Positions 1 through 9,900 of a DNA stretch of 10,654 nt are shown here, piece by piece; position 1 is the stretch's first letter; the number at the start of each line of letters is the position of its first letter. Below the pieces are notes generated by a model that worked only from the letters and a program-made list of their open reading frames with translations, made no database searches and had not been told where the DNA came from. The DNA is taken from contig JASHYE010000509.1 of assembly GCA_030043155.1 (NCBI GenBank), forward strand, positions 1 through 10,654, read 5' to 3'. A program made the position numbers and the translations under genes. The DNA is from Candidatus Acidiferrales bacterium. GTDB lineage: Bacteria > Acidobacteriota > Terriglobia > Acidoferrales > UBA7541.

Positions 1-2129
<2,129 letters not shown>

Positions 2130-2849
2130 GCTTGAAGGGCAAGAGAGGAACAACATAGTGAACATCGGGGCATCCAAGGGGACGGGTTGGAACTTTTCTG
2201 GCTCACTCCATAGCGAGGCTGTTTTCAGTTCCAGTCCTGGCTCGTTATGACCAAATCGGCTCTGGGCAGTAGCCGGTCCGGTCCATGAGGCTGCCAGGTA
2301 TGAATCAACGCGCCCCGAAAATCATTCGCTTCCACAAGCTCTTCGAAGCGTGGCCCTTTCGCAGTAAAGAAGCACGGTGGCGACGATTCCACTGCCAGGC
2401 AGATGCTTCGAGGAATTGCTGACGTGCGCAAGCGTACTCAGTTGGATCTATAACGGGTAGCGGACTATTGCTTTCCTCCCCGGACCAATGTCCGGTTAGC
2501 GAACCATTCGGGAGTTGATCGCTATGGTCGACACCACAACACGGTTCTCATCGAGTGACAGTCGCGCGCGAGATGATTCTATTTTGTCTTGCTGCTCTCA
2601 AGCACCGCCACGCCGACAACCCGTCGGGAAGGTTGCGTCCCTCGAATTCGGCGTTGATGGGGACGTGCTCCTGACTAGTCAGGGCAGGCGGCTCTGTAGC
2701 TCTTCACGCCAAGGACCCCGATCTCGATGACACCCGTCGACCAAAATGAGGATTGCCGTCCTAAGCGGACGCGCCACAATCAGGTCCCCGTCCCGACCGG
2801 AGGCGGCATAGGCCTTGGAAGATTAGAGGTGTCAATCGATCCCAGGCCC
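2130..2849. other. Convergent intergenic region with no convincing gene
   Basis: This 720-base stretch separates the 3' ends of katG and the receptor gene. Reading frames here are short, lack ribosome binding sites and do not resemble families I know. The most protein-like piece is a 68-codon minus-strand frame at 2225-2431 opening with TTG, which may be a gene relic. Apart from the small hairpin at 2480-2495 I see no tRNA, repeat array or T-tract terminator for either flanking gene. Confidence 0.6.
2480..2495. repeat. Perfect 6-bp hairpin with CAAT loop
   Basis: CCGGAC (2480-2485) and GTCCGG (2490-2495) form a perfect GC-rich stem around a four-base loop. No T-run follows on either strand, so a standard intrinsic terminator is not supported. 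It lies between two convergent genes and could affect 3' ends of either transcript or be chance. Confidence 0.4.
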
Positions 2850-5800
2850 TCAAAAATCCAACCTGCCGGTGACTACGACTATGCGGTCAAAACTGGTAGA
2901 CCCGAAGGACCCGTACGGGCCGGTGGGCGCAACCACATCGCTCGTGATCTGACCAAGGTTTGACAAGGATGCGTTGTTTGCGGGCGCGGCAAAATTGGGG
3001 TGATTGAATAGGTTGTAGGCCTGCGCACCGACCTTGAACCGCAACTTCTCTATCTGCAACACGTTCTTATACAGGCTCAGATCAACGTCTGCGTAATGCG
3101 GCCCATAAAAGGAATTGCGCGGCACATTGCCGAAGTTGGTTTGCGGGGGGTCGTTGTAAGGGTCGGGAATCGATACGCCAGAGCCGTTAAAGAAGTGGCC
3201 TTGAAAGCAGGGATGGGAGAATGAGTTGCAGGAGTGATTGAAGTGATTGTTCAGTACGTCGGCCAGGACGTAGTAATTCCCTGTGCCGTTATATAAGTCA
3301 TTCGCCGCATTGTTATTGAAGACGCTGAATGGAAGGCCAGAACGCCAGTAAGCCTTGGCGGCGATGGTCCAGCCTGCCGCCACGTGCTGTCTAAATTTGT
3401 TTTGGAAGTGATACGGTTCGACGTAAGTGACGTCAGCAAGAAAATTGTGACGAATGTCATAATCCGCATTTGAATACATCAAAAGTGACGTATGGTTCGG
3501 CACGATCTGGAAAGGAAGCCCGTTGCCGTTGAAGACCTCGTCCTGACCACCATTGGAAACGTCGTCAAGGGCGTGTGAATAAGTGTACGAGATATTCGTA
3601 GTCAGACCGCGACGGTCGATGTGTTTGTATAGAAGGTAGGCTCCGTCGTAATTGGAGATTGCGTTGTCGTTGATAATTCCCATTTGACCGAAAGCCGGAT
3701 CGGGCGGATTGACTGGGACGTCCTCAAAACTGGTATATCCCGAAGATGGTGTATAGGCGTTGCCGGCCAGACTCTCATTGATGCCATAGTCATAGCTAAC
3801 GAGATCGTAGCCATGGTTCCCCACGTAGGAGAGGATCAAGGCATCCGAACTGCTGAGCCGCTGCTGTATCTGCAAGTTCCACTCAGCATATTTCGGGGTC
3901 ACCATATGCTGCGGGGAAATGTAATGGGCCGGCGCGAAGAACGGTACGCCCGCCGGCAGCGATGCCGCCATCTGGTTGGCGCTCTGGCCGCTTGAAAACC
4001 CGGTCGTAAGAGCGTTGTAGGAGGTCTGCGCGAAGGCCGACGCACTGCCGGCCTCCTCCCCCACGTTTCCGGACTCGACAAAAGCACTGTAGTTATCGGG
4101 GAACGTCAAATATTGGTTCTCGATCAGCGCGCCGGGAAATGCGTCGGCGAACAACCCTGCGCCTCCACGGAGATCGGTTGCTCCGTTGCCTCTTATGTCC
4201 CAGTTGAATCCAAAACGAGGCTGAATAATAGCCGTCTCAAGCGAGGGGAAGACGTGATTATATCCAGTGGCGAGCATCTGATTGTATGGCGTGTTCAAAG
4301 TGGCGTTCGTTGGCGGAAAGCCGCCGAGAAGGCGCGAAAAGCAGTTCGTTTTGCACGTGATATTTCCATCGCGGTCAACCCGGAAACCGTAGTGAAGCAT
4401 CAGCCGTGGAGCAGTCCGCCATTCATCCTGGGCATAGATGCCATAGTTGTACCCGGCTATGTCTATCTCCTTGGTCTGGTCGAAGGTTTGTTGGAAGTTA
4501 GAACCTGACGATCCCGGCAACACGCCGCCGGCCAGATCTCCAAGGGAGTTGAAAGTATAGAAGCCACCATAGGTATTCACCATGGGGTAGCCGTCGGTAA
4601 CGTCATACCGCTTGAAGTTGACGCCGAATTTTAGATCGTGGGAGCCCTTCAGCCACGAAACGTCATCAACGAATTGATATTGAACGGAGTTGGTGGTTGT
4701 AGGATTACCGCCCCAATTGAAACCGACCGTGCCACTCTGGCCCAGACCAATGGAAAAATTGGTGCCGCCATCGGATCCATCATTGAACTGGGTGGGCGAA
4801 GCCGCCAGCGTCTGCTGCAGATTGGCTGGGCCAAAAGGGAACGAATAGTAGAAGGCCGACGCGATGAACTGATTGGTCAGATCAGGGTTTAACACGTAGG
4901 TGTGATTCACCTGGCCGTTCCAAATTGGCTGATTGCTCTGCACGTCCAGCAACGGATTGACGAGACTGATGAAGTTCGGCTGGAATCCCTGATCGTCACT
5001 AATACGGACAAATATCTTCTGCTTGTCGCTGAGGTTCCAGTCGACGCGGCCAATGATCATGTGTTCGGTTAGGGCACCACTCGTCGTGCCCGCCGCCGCC
5101 ATCATGCATGGGACGGCTGTCCCCGAGGAGCCGGCCGGTACTGCGCCAAAGTATGTATTGGGCTGACCATATACCGGGGTACCTGCGAAGCTGCCGCACC
5201 CGAGCGTGCCTGAAGCATCCTGAAGCGGACCGCTTCCAGTAGTCACAGGCACAGCTGTTTTGTAAGACGGCGAGCCATCCAGCAAATTGAACATTGTTGT
5301 GTACAGCGGAACGCTGGCGGCTGGAATCGTGTTCAGGGTCGTGTTCAGAAATGCCGGAGTGGGGAAATTGACATAGCCGAGCGACGGCTCGATGTAGCGA
5401 ATACCTTCGGTATCGGCGAAGAAGAACAACTTATTCCGGACGATCGGGCCGCCGATCTGTGCCGCGTATTGGTTGGATACAGCCTTCTGGCGCGGTATGC
5501 CATTCAGATTGTAGAAAAAGTCGTTGGCATTCAGCCCGGAGCTGTTGTACGTCCACTCCAACAGGCCATGAAGCTGATTGGAGCCGCTTTTGGTAACGTA
5601 GGTTTCCGCTGCGCCCGCCTGACGGCCCCATTCCGGGTTATAGCCATTCTGCACCAAGGAGGCTTGCTCGATCTCAGCCGCACCGATGCTGAGCGTGGAC
5701 GCGCCGGTGGTGGCATCATTGAAGAATGAGTCCGTTTGGTCCGCACCGTTGAGGATAATGAGATTAGAGATGCCAGGGAGTCCACTTGAGCTGAAATTGC

Positions 5801-6347
5801 CATTGCCGCCTGTACCTGTATTCACCACGACGCCGGGTACGGTGAAGGCAAACGTAGTAATATCGCCGCCTGGGTTGGGCAGGTTTTCAAATTGCTCCGT
5901 GGTAAAGGTCGTCGTTAGACTGGCATCCTCCGTCTGGATCAACTGCGCATTATTGGCGTTTACGGTAACGGTCTGCTTACTGCCAGTCGGCGAGACAGTC
6001 AAATTGGCCACGGACTGCTGGCCGACTAGAATGTCGACCGAAATTGTGTTTGACTGGAGTCCGTTAGCCGAAGCAGAAACCGTATAGTCGCCGGGCTTAA
6101 GGAATGGCGCGGTGTAAAGGCCAAGGCCATTCGTCGTCAGCACGCGCTTATCACCGGTATTGGTTTCGACTAGCGTGACCGTCGCGCCTGGAACAACAGC
6201 GCCTGTCGGGTCTGCGACGACTCCGTTCAGTCCCCCCGTTACCGCCGTTTGCGCGAATACAGCGGGATTGAGAAAACCCACCGATACGCTGAAGAATGCG
6301 GTAAATGCCAGGACCATTCCCAGCCTGCATTTCCACAGTTGACACAC
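2850..6347 (-). CDS. Oar-like TonB-dependent outer-membrane receptor
   Basis: This is a complete 1165-residue outer-membrane protein of the Oar-like TonB-dependent receptor group. Residues 1-32 form a signal peptide with a hydrophobic core and probable cleavage after VFA at residue 32. Residues about 38-122 are a carboxypeptidase-regulatory-like beta-sandwich (GVVADPTGAVVPGATVTL; GLYTAPFLKPGDYTVSA). Residues about 140-262 form the plug (LIILNGADQTDSFF; YNPEWGRQAGAAETYVTKSG), followed by IGGPIVRNKLFFFADTEG and a long beta-barrel. Near the end is the family motif AYNLFNHPNF (bases about 2992-3020), and the chain ends in TGRLDF with the terminal aromatic expected of a barrel strand. I see no clear TonB box, which is common in this group. 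The GTG start at 6347 is chosen because a perfect GGAGG lies six bases upstream and the signal peptide begins right after it. The substrate cannot be told from sequence; acidobacterial members are usually supposed to take up oligomers. It has no partner lipoprotein or inner-membrane gene next to it. Confidence 0.93.
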   Translation of the reverse strand: MCQLWKCRLGMVLAFTAFFSVSVGFLNPAVFAQTAVTGGLNGVVADPTGAVVPGATVTLVETNTGDKRVLTTNGLGLYTAPFLKPGDYTVSASANGLQSNTISVDILVGQQSVANLTVSPTGSKQTVTVNANNAQLIQTEDASLTTTFTTEQFENLPNPGGDITTFAFTVPGVVVNTGTGGNGNFSSSGLPGISNLIILNGADQTDSFFNDATTGASTLSIGAAEIEQASLVQNGYNPEWGRQAGAAETYVTKSGSNQLHGLLEWTYNSSGLNANDFFYNLNGIPRQKAVSNQYAAQIGGPIVRNKLFFFADTEGIRYIEPSLGYVNFPTPAFLNTTLNTIPAASVPLYTTMFNLLDGSPSYKTAVPVTTGSGPLQDASGTLGCGSFAGTPVYGQPNTYFGAVPAGSSGTAVPCMMAAAGTTSGALTEHMIIGRVDWNLSDKQKIFVRISDDQGFQPNFISLVNPLLDVQSNQPIWNGQVNHTYVLNPDLTNQFIASAFYYSFPFGPANLQQTLAASPTQFNDGSDGGTNFSIGLGQSGTVGFNWGGNPTTTNSVQYQFVDDVSWLKGSHDLKFGVNFKRYDVTDGYPMVNTYGGFYTFNSLGDLAGGVLPGSSGSNFQQTFDQTKEIDIAGYNYGIYAQDEWRTAPRLMLHYGFRVDRDGNITCKTNCFSRLLGGFPPTNATLNTPYNQMLATGYNHVFPSLETAIIQPRFGFNWDIRGNGATDLRGGAGLFADAFPGALIENQYLTFPDNYSAFVESGNVGEEAGSASAFAQTSYNALTTGFSSGQSANQMAASLPAGVPFFAPAHYISPQHMVTPKYAEWNLQIQQRLSSSDALILSYVGNHGYDLVSYDYGINESLAGNAYTPSSGYTSFEDVPVNPPDPAFGQMGIINDNAISNYDGAYLLYKHIDRRGLTTNISYTYSHALDDVSNGGQDEVFNGNGLPFQIVPNHTSLLMYSNADYDIRHNFLADVTYVEPYHFQNKFRQHVAAGWTIAAKAYWRSGLPFSVFNNNAANDLYNGTGNYYVLADVLNNHFNHSCNSFSHPCFQGHFFNGSGVSIPDPYNDPPQTNFGNVPRNSFYGPHYADVDLSLYKNVLQIEKLRFKVGAQAYNLFNHPNFAAPANNASLSNLGQITSDVVAPTGPYGSFGSTSFDRIVVVTGRLDF

Positions 6348-6353
6348 TCGGAA

Positions 6354-6358
6354 CCTCC
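6354..6358 (-). promoter_or_regulatory. Shine-Dalgarno of the receptor gene
   Basis: On the minus strand GGAGG stands six bases before the GTG codon ending at 6347. The match to the 16S anti-SD is strong and the spacing is near ideal. It decides the start in favour of GTG rather than the internal ATG ten codons later, which would cut into the signal peptide. Confidence 0.8.
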
Positions 6359-6415
6359 AAAAGCCATTGTCTTCAGTTTTAGCCGGACTTTCTATTTTGG
6401 CGTCCTGAACTGCGA

Positions 6416-6446
6416 ACTATAACACCCGTGACTCTGGAAGGGTCAA
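6416..6446 (-). promoter_or_regulatory. Candidate sigma-70-type promoter of the receptor gene
   Basis: On the minus strand TTGACC (6441-6446) resembles a -35 box and TATAGT (6416-6421) a -10 box, each matching consensus at five of six positions. The spacer is 19 bases, at the long edge of what is tolerated. Transcription would begin near 6409, giving a leader of about 60 bases before the GTG. The call rests on motif matching alone. Confidence 0.4.
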
Positions 6447-6557
6447 GTCCGAGAGGTTCTCATCCTCAACTGGCGGTGCCAAGACAAATTTCACAATGCG
6501 CAGAACAAAAAAAGGGTTTGACAGAGGTGGTCGTTTTTTCGCGTGCGCATACGCCAT

Positions 6558-6578
6558 CCCGTCAAACGATTGACAGGG
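6558..6578. repeat. Imperfect inverted repeat upstream of the receptor promoter
   Basis: CCC-GTCAA (6558-6565) pairs with TTGAC-a-GGG (6570-6578) around an ACGA loop, with a single bulged A. No T-tract follows on either strand, so it is not a typical terminator. It sits about 110 bases upstream of the candidate promoter of the receptor gene and could be a regulator site or a chance structure. Confidence 0.3.
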
Positions 6579-6619
6579 TATTGCCTGCTGACGTGAAATG
6601 CTACGCGTAATGAACCTTC

Positions 6620-6866
6620 GCCGGCCTAGACTTTTGGCCAAGAAGATTCCGATCACGGAATCGAAGCAGCTTGAGCTTCGCTGGGAAAGATTCGATGTGT
6701 TCAATACTCGCTTGTATGGCGGGCCGGATACGAACCCCGGAGACCTTCCGACTTGCAGTACCTCAGTAGCGGTGCTCAAGAGTGCACGGGCTTTGGCACG
6801 ATCAACACCACTTACCAGCTAAACTTTCCAAGAAGAATGCAGGTGGCGCTGAAGTTTATATTTTAG
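6620..6866 (+). pseudogene. Frameshifted C-terminal remnant of an Oar-like TonB-dependent receptor
   Basis: Translating the plus strand shows the hallmark end of an Oar-like receptor split over several frames. In the frame of base 6646, codons read IPITESKQLELRWERFDVFN and then GGPDTNPG, the classic penultimate-strand motif of these receptors. From about 6780 the similarity moves to another frame, reading ECTGFGTINTTYQLNF followed by RRMQVALKFIF and a TAG at 6864-6866, the typical last strand with terminal Phe. A short AGLDF in the third frame just upstream (6620-6634) suggests a further shift. No signal peptide, plug or rest of the barrel is found in the roughly 270 bases before it, so about nine-tenths of the gene is gone. 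It runs opposite to the intact receptor and is not a copy of that gene's own end, whose C-terminus differs. It looks like debris from deletion or rearrangement within this expanded family. Confidence 0.75.
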
Positions 6867-6922
6867 ACTCCTTGACTACCTCGCTCGATCGAATCCGACG
6901 ACACTGCGGTCGCTGGAGTCTA
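6864..6922. repeat. Inverted repeat joining two opposing stop codons
   Basis: TAGACTCC (6864-6871) and GGAGTCTA (6915-6922) form a perfect 8-bp inverted repeat with a 43-base loop. Each arm begins with a stop codon: the plus-strand TAG of the receptor remnant and the minus-strand TAG of the M14 gene. On the plus strand the right arm is followed by the T-rich TTTCTCCT, a weak terminator-like tail; the minus strand shows an A-rich tail instead. It may be a weak terminator for the plus strand or chance. Confidence 0.45.
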
Positions 6923-9900
6923 TTTCTCCTCTACTCCTAATCCGGGTTTTATCAGCCACTTTGACGGCAGAATTGGACGCTCGCGTTCGACTCTCCACGT
7001 GACACCGTTGCTGTAATCCTTTTCTGTGCGCGTGATTTGGAATTCCCCTTCGTCCAAGTAAGTCAGGTGCGCATGGTCATAGGCCAATCCCATGGCTGCG
7101 AGTAATTGCAGATAGTCTCCATGCGCGGTTTCATCGGGCGCTTCGGTGTAGCCTTCGTCCCACGTAACCTTGGGAAAACGCGCCATGAATCCTTCGCCGC
7201 CCGGCACCGCATTCACGCCTTTCAACGACATGTAGATGCGCACACCTTTATAGATCTGCATCTGGAAGCTCCGCGGTTCCCAGGGCACTCCATAGCGATC
7301 GTAGCGGCCGTTCAGACGGTCTTCGAGAGCCATCGCACCGGGGACGGTTGCAAAATTATCGGCGATGCGCTCCCGCAATTCGTAGGTGATATCCTTGTTA
7401 TTCGGATAATCGGGCCCGTCCAAATATCCAAGGCTCGTGAACCAGCCTCGCGGAATCCACCACGTCCGTCCCGACTCAACGCCCTGCCGCCGAATCATCC
7501 ATCCTGCATAGCCGGAGAATGGCTGCACCCACTCATGCGATGGATAGCCGTGCGGATTGATAAATGCATCAGGCAGCCACTGCTCCCACAGTTGGCGTCG
7601 CGTGCGTGACTCAGGATAGATCGGGTCAGTTTCCCATAACCCTGTTTGAACGTCGGCCGTAAGCGCGCCGTGATAGCCGGGATGGACGAGAAAATCCGGA
7701 TCGATATGCATCAAATCGATGGAAAGATTTGCGCCATCCGGATTATCGATGGGATGAATGACCACATTCACCTTTTGGAGCGCAGCTCTGGTGGCAGGAT
7801 CGCGCACTAGCTGTTCAGCAAGCCGCAATACATGGCTCGTGCTTGAAACCTCGTTGGCATGCTGACGTCCCGAATAAACAATCACGGCTTTGAGTGTTTC
7901 TTCTTTCGCTTGCGACCGCAGCTCGGCTGGCGACGGCTCAGTAATATCTGCTGCCCAAATGTTCGTGCCCAAATAGCTGCGGCCCATCCAGTACACTTTC
8001 ACGCCAGGGAATGTAGCCAGCCGCGCGAGGATCTTGGCATTCTCGTCGGGACCGATCGGCTCGTTCCAGTCAACAAAGTGATCCGCTGGCGGAGACGGCA
8101 TGGCCGCCGGCGTGTAATCGGTAATCTGCGGCCGCGGGCTAGCAGGCCTCGGCACGGCCAATTCTGCGTGCACGAGCGTTGGCCGGCTTTTTTCCGGGGC
8201 ACGGAGCAGCCTCGGCAATTGAAACTCCATGATCAATCTGCCGAGATCGGGATATGCGAGCGAGTTCGAATACAGGCCGGCGGAATGCATCTCTTTGAGC
8301 CACTGAATTTGGCCTTCGGCTTGTTCGGCAGAAAGCATGCTGTGTTCCACGGAGTTGGCTGCTTCCTTGGTGATCCAGTCCTGGTAATGGTCTTCCAGTG
8401 AGTCAACGGGAAGCTGCCATGTAAGCGACTCCACTCCGGGTGAGCCGGCCTTCACACGCACGGCGACCAGTCGCGGCATTCCCATCTGCAGCGCTGGTAG
8501 GTCGCGCGTTTTCTCATGTGTGTGCCCGGCCGCGTCGGTCCACTTCATCGCTACCAGCGGATGCGGTCCATCCTTTGCATAAAACTCGATTTGAACACGG
8601 CCATCTTGTCCGTCCGTCGAGGGGTAAACGATTGGAATCACGCGGCCCATGTAGTCGAATAAGCCGCTCGAATCAAGCGTGCCGAGCATGTAGAAAAAGT
8701 TCTGTGTGGAGTAAAACGTATCTTCTTGCAGCGCCTCGAGAGACGAGATGCGTTCGTGATCGAGCCCCAAATTATAGTCAGGCTCGCTTAGATGGATTTT
8801 TAGTCGCAACGTGTCAAAGAGCGGCTGATATTCGACCTTCGGGTCACCGTCATTCTGCGACATGATGAAATCGAAAACGCGCGGCAAAGTGACCGTCTGA
8901 TAGTACTCCCAGAACATTTCCTCGTCCGTTTTCACGCGTTCATCGAGAATGGTCTGACCGCCGGAGGTAAGGCGGACCCAGCCGGTATCGACTTGCACGT
9001 GGTCGTACTCCGGAAATTTGCCGCTGTAGGGCGCAACAGCTGTGTGCACGGTAAATTCGCGCTCGAGCAGCTGTTGACCGCCGGAACCGTACGCCTCCAC
9101 ACGATAGGTGGGACCTTCGGCGGAATCCATCTCCTTAAACTGAATATTTTCAAACGGCATATGCAATGCGCGGCCAAGCATCTCGTCGACGGGATAAAGC
9201 TCTTGCAGCCAGCGAGCACGAGAATAAAGCAAGCTGGTGTGCGTGGAATCAATGTCCGGCTTGAATTCAATCACGATACGTGAGACCGACTTGCCCTCAA
9301 GCTCCGGCGCGACCTCGTCCATCAGCCAGCTGTAGCCGGGTTTGTAAGCACAAAGCACTTCCACGTTCGTTTCATTTGGATCCCCACCCGCTGAAAGCAA
9401 TGTCTTTTGAAGTTGTGCCTTCAATTTGAGCCGTTCGGCAGGTCCTTCGCTCACTTCGGCGCGCAGGTTCACGCGCTGTCCGTGGGGAATCTTTGCCGCC
9501 GCGTTGCGCACCTTTTCCAGCAGCCGACGACCTTCCCACGGAATCGTGAAATTGTCTTCGAATGTGGGCTTCGCTGGGACGAATGGATGCAGCCGCGAAA
9601 CGTAATGCAATGGCGGATCTTCCGTGCAACATTTCAACCCCGCGTGCAGGCTGCCAACCTGAACTTTCACCTTCGCTCCCGGCGCGCGCTTTTCGATGGC
9701 GTCCCGGATAAAAGACGCAAGCTTCGGGTCCATTTTGTCCACGTAGACGGTAGCATCAACGGAGACTGGTTTCGCCTCTCCTGACTCTGCCTGCTTCAGC
9801 CAGCGCTGCAGATGGTACAGGGCCACAGTGGCTTGCCCAGCGGAAGATCGCAGGGAGAGAAAACGGTGCAAATCGTAACGGATTTCGTCGATAGATTCGT

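Larger units (their letters stand above)
6348..6919. other. Intergenic region upstream of the receptor gene
   Basis: This 572-base stretch lies between the end of the M14 peptidase gene and the start of the receptor gene. The part nearest the receptor (6348-6600) holds its Shine-Dalgarno, a candidate promoter, a run of seven A (6507-6513) and an imperfect inverted repeat (6558-6578). The far part (about 6620-6866) is the plus-strand receptor remnant described separately. The long spacing and promoter argue against co-transcription of peptidase and receptor. Confidence 0.6.

Noticed and set aside
2811..2848. Imperfect stem GGCCTTGGAA / TCCCAGGCC just past the receptor gene's stop codon, as a terminator
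   Set aside because: The stem has a mismatch and a loop of about 20 bases, and no T-tract follows on the minus strand, so a terminator call is not supported.
6507..6513. Run of seven A on the plus strand as the T-tract of a terminator for the M14 gene
   Set aside because: No stable stem lies directly before it on the minus strand, and it is about 400 bases past the stop codon.
6520..6600. Plus-strand promoters built on two TTGACA hexamers for the receptor remnant
   Set aside because: Neither has a good -10 box at proper spacing, and the downstream gene is only debris.
6417..6779. 120-codon minus-strand frame in the receptor's upstream region
   Set aside because: It overlaps the plus-strand receptor remnant and the candidate promoter, resembles no family and has no clear ribosome binding site.
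7859..8401. Plus-strand open frames inside the M14 gene (180 codons here; also 7106-7609, 8440-8865, 9407-9784, 9812-10138)
   Set aside because: The opposite strand is a continuous coding frame with an identifiable M14 domain at its end; the plus-strand translations are Arg/His-rich and match nothing.
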